NCBI RefSeq assembly: GCF_028736215.1 | Contig: NZ_CP117883.1 | Location: 1,550,001 to 1,614,000, forward strand | Direction of reading: 5' to 3' | DNA length: 64,000 bases | Source of the DNA: Mucilaginibacter sp. KACC 22773 | Lineage (GTDB): Bacteria; Bacteroidota; Bacteroidia; Sphingobacteriales; Sphingobacteriaceae | Shown: positions 35,085-44,067 of the stretch, one piece after another | How positions within the stretch are numbered: the stretch's first letter is position 1 | How the letters are laid out: each line of letters begins with the position of its first letter | Program-made: the position numbers and the translations under genes | Notes under the pieces: model-generated | Seen by the model: the letters and a program-made list of their open reading frames with translations, nothing else | The model's database searches: none | What the model was told of the DNA's origin: nothing

Positions 35085-35537
35085 TCAGTGACTCCCCAGT
35101 TCCTGCGCCAGGCCGATAAGAAGCCCCTCGGTTCCGCGAATGTAGCAGAGCCGGTATGAGTTCTCATACTGAACTACCTCGCCTACAAGCTGAGCGCCGT
35201 GCTTGCTGAGCCTGGACACCATTTCGTCGAGGTTTTCAACAGTGAACATCGCACGCAGGTAGCCCAGCGCGTTCACCGGGGCTGTACGATGATCTGAAAT
35301 TACAGGAGGGGTAACAAACCGCGAAAGCTCGAGGCGGTTATGACCATCCGGGGTAACCATCATGGCAATTTCTACTTGCTGCGAACCAAGCCCGGTAATG
35401 CGGCCCGCCCATTCGCCTTCCACGGTAGCCCGTCCTTCAAGCTTCAGGCCTATTTCTGTAAAAAAGGATATGGCGTTATCGAGGGATTCTACAACGATGC
35501 CCATATTGTCCATTCTTATTAATTTGTTTTCTGCCAT
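35085..35537 (-). CDS. VOC family (glyoxalase-like) protein
   Basis: The frame opens at 35618, but the Met at 35537 (MAENKLIRMDNMGIVVESL) begins the beta-alpha-beta-beta-beta VOC fold directly, and the extra N-terminal part is not domain-like, so 35537 is preferred (150 residues). Possible metal ligands lie in 'DNMGIVVE', 'NRLELSRF' and the final 'GTEGLLIGLAQEL'. VOC proteins include lyases, dioxygenases and resistance proteins, so no substrate is named. Confidence 0.85.
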   Translation of the reverse strand: MAENKLIRMDNMGIVVESLDNAISFFTEIGLKLEGRATVEGEWAGRITGLGSQQVEIAMMVTPDGHNRLELSRFVTPPVISDHRTAPVNALGYLRAMFTVENLDEMVSRLSKHGAQLVGEVVQYENSYRLCYIRGTEGLLIGLAQELGSH

Positions 35538-35697
35538 GGTTTTATCTCTTTGTAAATTAAAAGTAACGATGTTCATCAAATAATTGTTCATAACAAACTT
35601 CAATGAAGTTAAACGCACTAAATTGTACGAATCGGAACCTATGGCAAATCACTAAACCTCTGCATTTATTCCCCTTTAAAAAATAAAAGCAAATAAA

Positions 35698-35744
35698 TTT
35701 GCGCAACTCAAAAGTTGCACATATATTTGCAACCAGTAGGTTGC
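35698..35744 (+). promoter_or_regulatory. promoter with twin dyad operators for the ArsR-like gene
   Basis: A Bacteroidota promoter is visible as TTTG (35698-35701), 20 nt, then TATATTTG (35722-35729). Two related dyads overlap it: GCAACT-CAAA-AGTTGC (35703-35718), between the boxes, and GCAACC-AGTA-GGTTGC (35729-35744), over the expected start site. The centres are 26 bp apart. This is a classic self-repression layout for the adjacent regulator. Confidence 0.75.
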
Positions 35745-35763
35745 TTATTTGAACGTTTGTAAA

Positions 35764-36084
35764 ATGAAACCAGACATATTCCAGGCCATAGCCGACCCGA
35801 CACGCAGGGCTATTTTAACGTTAATTGCCATACAGGCATTAACGCCAAATGCCATGGCCCAAAAATTTGATATGACCCGGCAGGCCGTATCAAAACATAT
35901 TAAAGTATTACACGAATGTGATTTAATTAAACCCGAGCAGAGTGGCCGGGAGATTTATTATCACTTTAACGCAAAAAAAATGCAGGAATTCGACAACTGG
36001 TTAGCCCAGTTCAGGCAAAGCTGGGAAACTCAATTCAATCAACTGGACCAACTATTATCAACAATTAAAAAAACAGAAAAATGA
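35764..36084 (+). CDS. ArsR-type winged-helix regulator
   Basis: This gene encodes 106 residues from ATG 35764. An in-frame ATG at 35749 is closer to the operator and less likely. The winged helix shows '[13 protein letters not shown]' and recognition helix '[32 protein letters not shown]'. There are no metal-binding ELCVCDL cysteines, so this is the SdpR/AHSA1-associated branch rather than a metal sensor. Its stop overlaps the start of the AHSA1 gene (ATGA). It probably binds the dyads at 35703-35744 and represses itself and the two downstream genes. Confidence 0.92.
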   Translation: MKPDIFQAIADPTRRAILTLIAIQALTPNAMAQKFDMTRQAVSKHIKVLHECDLIKPEQSGREIYYHFNAKKMQEFDNWLAQFRQSWETQFNQLDQLLSTIKKTEK

Positions 36085-36572
36085 ACAACGATTTGCTATT
36101 TGATTTTAACGTTGACAAAGCAGCGAAAACGGTATTTATAACCAGGGAATTCAACGCCGGGCAATCTTTAGTATGGGATGCCTTTACCAAAGCCGAATTA
36201 CTGGATCAATGGGGGGCGCCTGCACCCATGCGCGCCAAAACTAAGTATATGAATTTTGAAGTAGGCGGGCGGCGATTTTACGCGATGATAAGCCCCGATG
36301 GGCAGGAGCGTTGGTCTGTGCAGGAATTTACATCCATTACCCCGAAAACCAATTTTAAGATGTACAACGCGTTTGCTGATAAAGACGAAAATCGCGAACT
36401 GCCGGGTTCTGAATGGGATTACAATTTCAGCGAACAAAACGGGATAACAAAAGTGAACATCACCATTTTTAATGAATCGTTTGAACGCATGGAGAAATTA
36501 TTGGAAGGCTTCAAAATAGGCTTTACCATGACATTAAAAAACCTGGAAGACCTGTTATCAACTTTATCCTAA
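36081..36572 (+). CDS. SRPBCC/AHSA1 family protein
   Basis: This 163-residue START-like helix-grip protein opens with the typical '[30 protein letters not shown]'-type pattern (about residues 15-45) and ends with the long C-terminal helix '[17 protein letters not shown]'. It is related to the activator domain of Aha1, but in bacteria it is usually a hydrophobic-ligand binding protein encoded with an ArsR regulator, exactly as here (4 bp overlap). The ligand is unknown. Confidence 0.92.
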   Translation: MNNDLLFDFNVDKAAKTVFITREFNAGQSLVWDAFTKAELLDQWGAPAPMRAKTKYMNFEVGGRRFYAMISPDGQERWSVQEFTSITPKTNFKMYNAFADKDENRELPGSEWDYNFSEQNGITKVNITIFNESFERMEKLLEGFKIGFTMTLKNLEDLLSTLS

Positions 36573-36615
36573 GAATTTATAAACCGTACTAATTAACAAT
36601 TAAAACATAAAAATC

Positions 36616-37050
36616 ATGAGAGCAATTAATCCCTGGATCAACTTCAATGGAAATGCCGAAGAAGCATTCACTTTTTACAAATCGGTTTTTGGCGGCGAGT
36701 TTACAAAGATCATCCGTTTCAAAGACATATCGGGCCCCGAAATGCCGATAGCAGAAAATGAGGCCAATAAAATCATGTACATTGGTTTACCATTGGGTAA
36801 AAACAATGTGCTAATAGCCAATGATGTTCCCGGTTTTATGGGTCGGGTGAGCGAAGCCGAAAACCGGTCGAAAATATATGTGAGCGCCGATAGCCGGGAA
36901 GAGGCCGAGCAAATATTTAACGGCCTGTCGGCAGGCGGAGACGTGGAAGGTCCTATTGGCGATACCCCATGGGGTACATATGCCGGCATGTTCAGGGACA
37001 AATATGGTATTGAATGGATTGTGGAATTTGACGCAAGTAATAACGGGTAA
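36616..37050 (+). CDS. VOC family protein, PhnB-like
   Basis: This 144-residue protein opens 'INPWINFNGNAEEAFTFYKSVFGGEF', the signature of the PhnB/DUF1428-like VOC proteins. It ends 'GTYAGMFRDKYGIEWIVEF', giving a likely metal Glu. It lies 43 bp after the AHSA1 gene and is probably the third gene of the ArsR-controlled operon. The catalytic role is unknown. Confidence 0.9.
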   Translation: MRAINPWINFNGNAEEAFTFYKSVFGGEFTKIIRFKDISGPEMPIAENEANKIMYIGLPLGKNNVLIANDVPGFMGRVSEAENRSKIYVSADSREEAEQIFNGLSAGGDVEGPIGDTPWGTYAGMFRDKYGIEWIVEFDASNNG

Positions 37051-37129
37051 AATTAGGCGGGAAAACCCCGTTGTTTTGCAATGTCGCATGGAGGTTCGCC
37101 GTTCCTCCAGGGGCCCTTCAATGTTATGA

Positions 37130-37215
37130 AATGCTATACGAACCAGCAGGCGTATGGGAAAGTAAGGGGCGGGGAGAAACTACTTCTTTCCGCCTCTATT
37201 CGTTCGTATGGCATT
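37130..37215. repeat. 86 bp nested imperfect palindrome
   Basis: AATGCTATACGAAC (37130-37143) pairs with GTTCGTATGGCATT (37202-37215) with one mismatch. Inside it, GGCGGGGAGA pairs with TCTTTCCGCC near the centre, allowing G-T pairs. It looks like a mobile REP/MITE-type palindrome or a large structured RNA end. It lies in the 398 bp gap between the PhnB-like and GH2 genes. Confidence 0.7.
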
Positions 37216-37273
37216 CGGTTCATTTAATAAAAAATGTGTAAACACGTTAGTTGCCACATTGCAAATTAATATG

Positions 37274-37310
37274 GTAGCTTTAAGCTTTGCATTTTGCATT
37301 TAGCTTCTCC
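37274..37310. repeat. degenerate AGCTTT/GCATTT repeat tract
   Basis: The order of words (AGCTTTAAGCTTTGCATTTTGCATTTAGC, split here as short units) parallels that at 2421-2457 with substitutions. It is noncoding and lies 139 bp before the GH2 gene. Confidence 0.45.
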
Positions 37311-37448
37311 CCATCGATACTATTTTACCAAAATATACTCAAATAATATCACCAGAGCACATTTTTTAGATAGCTGTGCTTTTAACAATTATTTTTAGGG
37401 CACATTATCAACCTCAATTCAAAAAATTAGTGTTTATCCAATAGATAT

Positions 37449-40301
37449 ATGAAAATGTTGCGCCTTTTGCTGTTGTTATCCGTTTGCCCTTTTATTGTGT
37501 CAGCACAAACAGCCGGCAGCGGGCAAAAATCAAGGGCGCATATTTGTATAGATACCGGCTGGCGGTTTGCCTATGGGCATCCGTTTGATGCCGCTAAGGA
37601 TTTTAACAACGGCACCGGCTATTTCTCTTATTTTGCCAAAGCTGGCTATGGCGATGGTGCTGCCGCCGCTGACTTTGATGATAGGCCCTGGCGCAAGCTT
37701 GATTTGCCGCACGATTGGGCCACCGAACTTGGCTTTAGCGAAAAAGGGAGCTATAGCCATGGCTTCAAAGCCCTGGGCCGGAATTTTCCGGAAAGCAGCG
37801 TTGGCTGGTACCGAAAAAAGTTTACTGTAACAAAGGAGGATTATGGCCGGCATATCACCATTGCTTTTGATGGCGTTTTTCGCAACTCGACAGTTTGGGT
37901 AAACGGGCACTACCTGGGTACCGAGCTAAGCGGCTACAACGGTTTTGAATATGATATTACCCAGCTTTTAAACTACGGCGGCGATAATACCATCGCCGTA
38001 AGGGTAGATGCCACTATGGAAGAGGGCTGGTTTTATGAAGGGGCCGGCATTTACAGGCATGTATGGCTCAATAAAACATCGCCGCTGCATATTGCCGCCA
38101 ACGGTACATTTGTGAGCAGCACTGTTGGTAACGGCAAGGCGCAAATAACCGTTAAAACTAATATAAGCAATTACGATACCGGGGCAGACAATTTTGCCAT
38201 CGTACAAAAAGTTTATGACCGCCAAGGCCGTTTGCTGACTACCAAACAAACTGACGGCAATAGCCTGCAACCTTTTAAAACGGGAGAGTATAGCAGCCAG
38301 CTGGAAATAGCGCACCCTAAATTATGGTCGATTGATACGCCTTACCTGCACCGGTTGGTTACCACCATTTTGGTAAATAATGTACCTGTTGATGAATATG
38401 TAACACGCTTTGGCATACGTACCCTGCGTTTTGACGCCAACAGCGGCTTTTACCTGAACGCTAAACGGCTGGAAATAAAGGGCACCAATAACCACCAGGA
38501 GCACGCGGGAGTGGGTACAGCCATACCCGACGAACTGCAGTACTATAGAATTGCCCGTTTAAAAGAAATGGGCAGTAACGCTTACCGCTGTTCGCATAAC
38601 CCGCCAGCGCCCCAATTGCTGGATGCCTGCGATAGTTTGGGCATGCTGGTGATTGATGAGAACCGGCTGATGGGTATAGATGATTACCACCTGGGCAACC
38701 TTAAAAAAATGATTGACCGCGACCGCAACCATCCAAGCGTAATCAGTTGGTCGGTAGGTAACGAGGAATGGGGGATAGAAAACTCGGAGACAGGCGCACG
38801 GATTGCTACCACCATGCAAGCCTTTGTAAAAAGCCTGGATACCACCCGCGCGGTTACGGCGGCATTTAGCGGCGGTTGGGGGCAGGGCTTATCGGGTGTG
38901 ATGGATTTAATAGGCTTTAACTACATAGCACAGGAAAACCCCGACGCGCAGCACCAGAAATTCCCGCAGCAAAAGGGTTGGGGCACCGAGGAAGGATCGA
39001 CCTTTGCTACCCGTGGGGTTTACTTCTCTAACGATTCGCTCCATTATAAATCTGCGTACGATGCCAAGCCAAGGCCGAATGCCTATAGCATTGAAGAAGG
39101 CTGGCAATACTATGCCAAACGGCCATTTTTAGCAGGTATGTTTATCTGGACGGGATTTGATTACCGGGGCGAGCCTACACCTTATGGATGGCCATCTATC
39201 GGGTCGTACTTTGGGATGCTCGATCAGTGCGGTTTTGCCAAGGATGATGCCTGGTACCTGCAGGCCTGGTGGGGCAGCAAGCCGGTGCTGCACCTGTTGC
39301 CGCATTGGAACTGGAAAGGTAAAGAAGGCCAGCCCATAAACGTTTGGGCCTATAGCAATTGCGACGAAGTGGAACTGTTTTTAAACGGTAAAACCCAGGG
39401 CAAAAAAGCCATGGCCAAAAAAGGGCACCTGGAATGGACGGTTCCGTACAGTTCCGGAACGCTAAAGGCAATTGGCTATACCGGCGGCAAACAGGTATTA
39501 ACCGAAACCGTGCAAACTACCGGTACCCCACAAGCCATCGCGCTTGAAGCGCATAAAAATACCCTGAAAGCCGATGCGCAGGATGTAGCCGTAATTAAGG
39601 TTAGCCTGCTTGACAAAAAAGGACTGGCGGTGCCCGATGCCAATAATGAAATAAGTTTTAAAATTGAAGGCCCCGGCAGAATTATAGGGGTAGGCAATGG
39701 CAACCCGACCTCGCTTGAGCCCGATAAGTACCTGGAAACGATTGTAAATATGCCCATTGAGGCCTTGAAAGAATTGCCGGTACCCGATACCATCCGCAAA
39801 AACGAAACAGCCGAAACCTTTGATGATAGCAGCTGGAAAAAGGCATTTACCAATATAAGTGATACCAGCGTAAAAGCCTGGGTTTACCGCGGCAGTATTA
39901 ATTTAACCGATGATTTAACGCGAAGCCCGCTCACCTTTTTTTATAAAAGCATTGGCCGCAAGCAATCGATATATTTTAATGGCCATTTGCTGGCTGCCAA
40001 TGTCGATTATCATAAAGACCAGGATGTGTTTAACATCAGCAAAGCCTTTTTAAAGCCAGGGAAAAACAGCATAGTTATTGTTGCCTTACCTATCAAAAAA
40101 CTGCACCCCTGGGATAACCCTAACCAAGACCCCGGCGTAATTCAGTTTAAGGCCCCTGCTACCACCTGGAAAAGAAAGCTGTTCAATGGCCTGGCCCAGG
40201 TTATTATCCAATCAGACGGAAGCCATGCTGGGCCAATCACTTTAACCGCTACCTCGGTGGGGTTAAAAGAAAAGAAAATAGTTATTAATGCAGATAAGTA
40301 A
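37449..40301 (+). CDS. glycoside hydrolase family 2 protein (beta-galactosidase type)
   Basis: This 950-residue exported enzyme has a signal peptide (residues 1 to about 21, ending VSA, then Gln). A GH2 sugar-binding domain (about 70-220) and an immunoglobulin-like domain (about 225-330) precede the TIM barrel (about 335-625). The acid/base is Glu439 in 'SVGNEEWG', and the nucleophile is probably Glu514 or Glu515 in 'WGTEEGSTFATRG'. 'FIWTGFDYRGEPTPY' is a strong GH2 beta-galactosidase-like signature. C-terminal beta domains (DUF4982-like, about 640-780) and a galactose-binding-like module (about 800-900) follow. It is a lone gene, with no SusC/D adjacent. Substrate could be beta-galactoside or another beta-glycoside. 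Confidence 0.93.
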   Translation: MKMLRLLLLLSVCPFIVSAQTAGSGQKSRAHICIDTGWRFAYGHPFDAAKDFNNGTGYFSYFAKAGYGDGAAAADFDDRPWRKLDLPHDWATELGFSEKGSYSHGFKALGRNFPESSVGWYRKKFTVTKEDYGRHITIAFDGVFRNSTVWVNGHYLGTELSGYNGFEYDITQLLNYGGDNTIAVRVDATMEEGWFYEGAGIYRHVWLNKTSPLHIAANGTFVSSTVGNGKAQITVKTNISNYDTGADNFAIVQKVYDRQGRLLTTKQTDGNSLQPFKTGEYSSQLEIAHPKLWSIDTPYLHRLVTTILVNNVPVDEYVTRFGIRTLRFDANSGFYLNAKRLEIKGTNNHQEHAGVGTAIPDELQYYRIARLKEMGSNAYRCSHNPPAPQLLDACDSLGMLVIDENRLMGIDDYHLGNLKKMIDRDRNHPSVISWSVGNEEWGIENSETGARIATTMQAFVKSLDTTRAVTAAFSGGWGQGLSGVMDLIGFNYIAQENPDAQHQKFPQQKGWGTEEGSTFATRGVYFSNDSLHYKSAYDAKPRPNAYSIEEGWQYYAKRPFLAGMFIWTGFDYRGEPTPYGWPSIGSYFGMLDQCGFAKDDAWYLQAWWGSKPVLHLLPHWNWKGKEGQPINVWAYSNCDEVELFLNGKTQGKKAMAKKGHLEWTVPYSSGTLKAIGYTGGKQVLTETVQTTGTPQAIALEAHKNTLKADAQDVAVIKVSLLDKKGLAVPDANNEISFKIEGPGRIIGVGNGNPTSLEPDKYLETIVNMPIEALKELPVPDTIRKNETAETFDDSSWKKAFTNISDTSVKAWVYRGSINLTDDLTRSPLTFFYKSIGRKQSIYFNGHLLAANVDYHKDQDVFNISKAFLKPGKNSIVIVALPIKKLHPWDNPNQDPGVIQFKAPATTWKRKLFNGLAQVIIQSDGSHAGPITLTATSVGLKEKKIVINADK

Positions 40302-40373
40302 AGATAGTTTTGAGTCGGGAGTCTTGAGTGCTGAGTGTTTGTTTATAAGTATCTTATTATCAATATCTAATAT

Positions 40374-40454
40374 CCGTCATTGCGAGGTACGAAGCAATCT
40401 CGAAGTATGTGGGACTTAGCATGTAGGGGATTGCTTCGTGCCTCGCAATGACGG
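40374..40454. repeat. REP-type palindrome (CGTCATTGCGAGG family)
   Basis: A 28 bp arm CCGTCATTGCGAGG...CAATCTC (40374-40401) pairs with 40427-40454 with two mismatches. This CGTCATTGCGAGG...GAAGCAATC palindrome is a widely dispersed intergenic repeat in bacteria, including Bacteroidota. A partial extra piece (CTCGCGATGACG) lies near 40515. It forms a strong hairpin downstream of the GH2 gene. Confidence 0.88.
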
Positions 40455-40545
40455 TAGGTTAGAACATTGGTTTAACTCAAATGCTCTTCATAACGATTTC
40501 ACCTGATGGGGCACTCGCGATGACGCTCTTGCAGGGCTGTGTTAC

Positions 40546-41097
40546 TTAAATAATGCTTTGCTCAGCCGGGTGCTCCTGGTAAAATTGTTCCAGTTGCTTT
40601 AATACTTCAACCTGGCTTTTACGGGGGTTAATAAAGGTGCGCACTTTTTTTACCATCGCAAGGGCATCGTCAAAAGTTAACCCCGTTTTAAGTAAATAGG
40701 CAATAGTCATTGTTGGTCCGCGGCCAAGGCCCTGGCGGCAATGGATGTATACCTTGCCGCCGCTTTTTATGGCTGCATCGGCAAAATTGGCGCCTTCCTT
40801 TAATACATCAAGTGGCGGTGGGGTATTATCGGGTGTGGGTAAATGCAGGTAACGAAAACCCTTATATTGGGCGCCGGTATAGATGGAATGCATCCGCATA
40901 TTTATAATTGCTGTAACACCCAAAGATTTCAGTTTGCGCAAACCCACCAAATTATATTGGCTGCCTAAGTACAGGTTAGCGGTTATCTGGCATCGCTTAA
41001 GCTGAGGGAGCCCGGTTATTATGCGGTAAGCATTATCATAAGCCATTTGGGCCGATAAATAAACCACCTTTAAAATACTTTTAATTTTTGCAAGCAT
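40546..41097 (-). CDS. dual-specificity (DSP-type) phosphatase
   Basis: This 183-residue cysteine phosphatase has the P-loop H119-C120-RQGLG-R126. Asp90 in 'LPTPDNT' is a candidate general acid. An N-terminal amphipathic segment could bind membrane. DSP-type enzymes act on phosphoproteins or on lipids and phosphoglycerides (PTPMT1 type). It lies 15 bp downstream of a lipid-kinase-type gene in the same operon, so a phospholipid substrate is a reasonable inference. Confidence 0.9.
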   Translation of the reverse strand: MLAKIKSILKVVYLSAQMAYDNAYRIITGLPQLKRCQITANLYLGSQYNLVGLRKLKSLGVTAIINMRMHSIYTGAQYKGFRYLHLPTPDNTPPPLDVLKEGANFADAAIKSGGKVYIHCRQGLGRGPTMTIAYLLKTGLTFDDALAMVKKVRTFINPRKSQVEVLKQLEQFYQEHPAEQSII

Positions 41098-41112
41098 ATT
41101 GTTTTGCTGTTT

Positions 41113-41988
41113 TTAACGCGGCACTACTATATTGATAGCTGCCGGAACAACTTTAATGGCTAACTTTTTTGCCTTTTGTTCGCAATCATCACGGATAAAT
41201 GCCTGTTCGGCATCCATTTGTATAACTATATTTTTGCACCGCCAATGCTTTAAAGCTTCGGTTTGGTTTTGCAGCAAGGTATTGCCTGCAATTTTTAATA
41301 CCGATGTTAAATCGTTATCGCCCATGAGTATTACATCCAGCAAACCATCTGTTATGCTGATGCCGGGCAGCATATCTAAACCGGCAATGCCAATATTGCC
41401 TGAATTGGTTATCGTGAGCGAAACGGCCGTTTCTTCTATCTCCTTACCATCTATCTTCAGCTTGTATTTTACCGGGGTGGCATTTACCATGGTTTTAATA
41501 GCGGTATAACCGTAGGCCAGCTGGCCAATGGTATCTTTCAGCCCGCGGCCTGCCTGTAAAATCATGTCGGCCATAATACCCAGGTTAACCCGTAATAAAA
41601 AAGGATGGCCGTTTACCAGTCCCATATCAACGGCTTTTAATTTGTGGTGGCTTTTTATGAGTTCGAGAGCAGAAATGCTATCCAACGGAATTTGCAGCTG
41701 TTTTGCCATAACGTTGGCCGTGCCGCCAGGAATAATGGCCATTGGTGTATCTGTTCCATGTAAAGCGCCGGCCGTATCCGTTACAGACCCATCGCCGCCA
41801 TACACCACAATTAAATCAGTTTTGCCGATAAGTTTTTTTGCAATATCGCCGGGGTTTTTGTGGCGCTGGGTAACGGATATATCCCATTTGGTGGTACTAC
41901 CATCAAAAACCTGGTTTATGTAGTTGAGTATAGGCTCTTCCTTACCTGATGCCGGGTTGATAATAAAGTGGATGTGTTTAAATTTCAT
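41113..41988 (-). CDS. diacylglycerol/sphingosine kinase family lipid kinase
   Basis: This 291-residue DAGK-catalytic-domain protein has the nucleotide-binding 'GGDGSVTD' (64-71), 'PGGTANVMAKQL' (87-98) and a C-terminal beta-sandwich typical of the YegS/DgkB group. It phosphorylates a lipid hydroxyl such as diacylglycerol or, in a sphingolipid-making Bacteroidota, possibly a ceramide or sphingoid base. It is co-directional with the DSP phosphatase 15 bp downstream. Confidence 0.9.
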   Translation of the reverse strand: MKFKHIHFIINPASGKEEPILNYINQVFDGSTTKWDISVTQRHKNPGDIAKKLIGKTDLIVVYGGDGSVTDTAGALHGTDTPMAIIPGGTANVMAKQLQIPLDSISALELIKSHHKLKAVDMGLVNGHPFLLRVNLGIMADMILQAGRGLKDTIGQLAYGYTAIKTMVNATPVKYKLKIDGKEIEETAVSLTITNSGNIGIAGLDMLPGISITDGLLDVILMGDNDLTSVLKIAGNTLLQNQTEALKHWRCKNIVIQMDAEQAFIRDDCEQKAKKLAIKVVPAAINIVVPR

Positions 41989-42193
41989 TGCTTAACCTTC
42001 GGCTTTTCAACACGGAAGATAGGTAATAGTTTGATTTATTTGACGGAAGCAGTGAAGGAATGCTATCAAAAACGCCATGCAATTATTTTTCAATCTCCTA
42101 TTCGGCCTGAGTAGTAAAAGCTACTCATTACTATCAATAATCCACCTGCAATAAAAATGTTGGGCTTAAGCTTAGGTAAAATTTTCACAATAG

Positions 42194-42242
42194 AAGGTAA
42201 TAGAAGAGGATGGTTTTGTAACGACCCTTTTCTATTATCCTT
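42194..42242. repeat. imperfect hairpin in the lipid-kinase upstream region
   Basis: AAGGTAATAGAAGAGG (42194-42209) pairs with CCCTTTTCTATTATCCTT (42225-42242) through 16 pairs with one bulge and one G-T. It lies 40 bp past the SDR stop (leftward), so it may end that transcript, though no T-run follows in that direction. The rest of the 41989-42282 gap shows nothing else clear. Confidence 0.5.
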
Positions 42243-42282
42243 TTGTAACATGCTTTAAATTTCAACTGCTGCTGTAAACGTC

Positions 42283-43020
42283 TTAAACCTGTGCTGTGGG
42301 GCGCACCACAATCTCGCTTATATCAACATCGGCAGGCTGCTCTATGGCATAGGCCATAGCCCGCGCAATGGCATCCGGCGAGATGGCGATGCTATCCATT
42401 GCTTCGGCTATTTGCGCTTTGATGCCGGGGCTGGCTATCGAATCAACAAGATTGGTTTTTATGATTCCAGGTGTAATTATAGTGACACGTAAATTGGGGC
42501 CGGCTTCCTGGCGTAATCCCTCCGAGATGGCGCGCACGGCAAATTTTGTTCCGGAGTAAACAGCTGCGGCGGGCGTAATTTTTAGTGCGGCCGTCGAGGC
42601 TATATTTATAATATGGCCAAAGCCCTGTTTACGAAAAACGGGCAGCGCCGCCGCTATGCCGTACAACACGCCTTTAATGTTAACGTCTATCATCATATCC
42701 CAATCCTCAACCTGTAATTCATCCAGCAGGGAGATGGGTGCTATGCCTGCATTGTTTATAAGTACATCCAGCTTGCCGTAGGTAGCAAGTGCCAGGGCTA
42801 CAAGTTTTTCCAGGTGTTGCCGTTGGGTTACATCGATAGCTGCATAAGTGGCCTGGCCTCCTTCGGCTTTAATTTGGCTGACCAGTTGCTCAAGCTTATC
42901 AAGGCTGCGAGCGCCAAGAACAACAATGGCGCCTTTTTGGGCAAGCAACAGGGCGGTTGCATGCCCTATGCCGCTGCTTGCACCGGTAATTACAATTACT
43001 TTTCCTTTAATATGATCCAT
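42283..43020 (-). CDS. short-chain dehydrogenase/reductase
   Basis: This 245-residue classical SDR has TGASSGIG (12-19), 'NNAGIAP' (about 89-95), and the catalytic Ser and Tyr-x-x-x-Lys in 'NIASTAALKITPAAAVYSGTK'. 'GARS' after strand 2 favours NADP(H). It lies 80 bp downstream of an AraC gene on the same strand, a frequent regulator/target pair in this window. Confidence 0.93.
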   Translation of the reverse strand: MDHIKGKVIVITGASSGIGHATALLLAQKGAIVVLGARSLDKLEQLVSQIKAEGGQATYAAIDVTQRQHLEKLVALALATYGKLDVLINNAGIAPISLLDELQVEDWDMMIDVNIKGVLYGIAAALPVFRKQGFGHIINIASTAALKITPAAAVYSGTKFAVRAISEGLRQEAGPNLRVTIITPGIIKTNLVDSIASPGIKAQIAEAMDSIAISPDAIARAMAYAIEQPADVDISEIVVRPTAQV

Positions 43021-43100
43021 TATTTTTTGTTTTGATCATACAAAGGTCGCCACTAATTAAGCGGGTGTGTTAAAGGTTATCAAACCAGAAACTAAGAAAT

Positions 43101-43991
43101 TCAAACCAAATTTGGCTGCCTTAGTGAGCTTGGCGTTACCCTGGTTTGCTTTTTGAAAAAATTATTAAAATAAGTAGGGTACTCGTAACCCAGGCTGTAA
43201 GCAATATCATTAATACTCCAGTCTGTATGCAGCAACAGCGCTTTGGCTTCCATCACCATCCGTTCTGTTAAATGCTCAGTTGTTGTTTTGCCCGTTACTT
43301 CTTTTACGGCGCGGTTCAGGTAATTGACATGTACGGATAAATGCAGCGCGTAATCATTGGCGGTACGCAATTTTAACTGGCACTGGGGAGTATCAACTGG
43401 GAATTGCCGCTCTAATAATTCCATAAAAAGAGAAGCGACGCGCACCAATGCATTTTGCGGCTTAAAATAGTTAACCGATGGCTGCATTTTAAGGGCCTCG
43501 TGTAATAACAAATTCAAGTGGTTGCGTAACAGATCTATTTTATAAATATAGTCTGATTTGAACTCCCGGAGCATATTTTGAAATATCCCGCTGATATATT
43601 CGAGCTGCGCAGAGTCGACAAAGAAAACCGGGTCGCTACCAATTTTAAACAGCGGCGTATCCTGCAGATTTAAATCTCGGTTATTTCCTTTTAAAAAATC
43701 TTCGCTAAATAAACAAAAGAAGCCTTCCTGCGATTCACAAATTCCTTCCCAGGCATAAGGCACCCTCGGGTTAGAAAATATTAGGGCAGGCCTGTCTATG
43801 TTAACCGCTTTGTCTGCATAGTACAACGTGCCGGTACTTAGCGTGAGCGATACTTTATAAAAGTCCCTGCGGTTATACGGTACCGTTTTTCGCGCAAATT
43901 CTTTACGTTCATACACGGTAAACTGGTCGGTTATTTTCAAAGCGGGGATAAAATCACTAAAGGGCTGGGTTGTAATTTTAGTTTTGCTCAT
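43101..43991 (-). CDS. AraC family transcriptional regulator
   Basis: This 296-residue protein has an N-terminal effector half and an AraC DNA-binding domain in the last ~100 residues ('HVNYLNRAVKEVTGKTTTEHL', then 'SINDIAYSLGYEYPTYFNNFFKKQT'). It is probably the controller of the SDR just downstream. The inducer is unknown. Confidence 0.93.
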   Translation of the reverse strand: MSKTKITTQPFSDFIPALKITDQFTVYERKEFARKTVPYNRRDFYKVSLTLSTGTLYYADKAVNIDRPALIFSNPRVPYAWEGICESQEGFFCLFSEDFLKGNNRDLNLQDTPLFKIGSDPVFFVDSAQLEYISGIFQNMLREFKSDYIYKIDLLRNHLNLLLHEALKMQPSVNYFKPQNALVRVASLFMELLERQFPVDTPQCQLKLRTANDYALHLSVHVNYLNRAVKEVTGKTTTEHLTERMVMEAKALLLHTDWSINDIAYSLGYEYPTYFNNFFKKQTRVTPSSLRQPNLV

Positions 43992-44067
43992 GATGTAAAG
44001 CTATTGACTAATTTATGAAATTCAAACCTAAGCGATATTAGCTATGCACATGTTGATAAGGCAAGCC

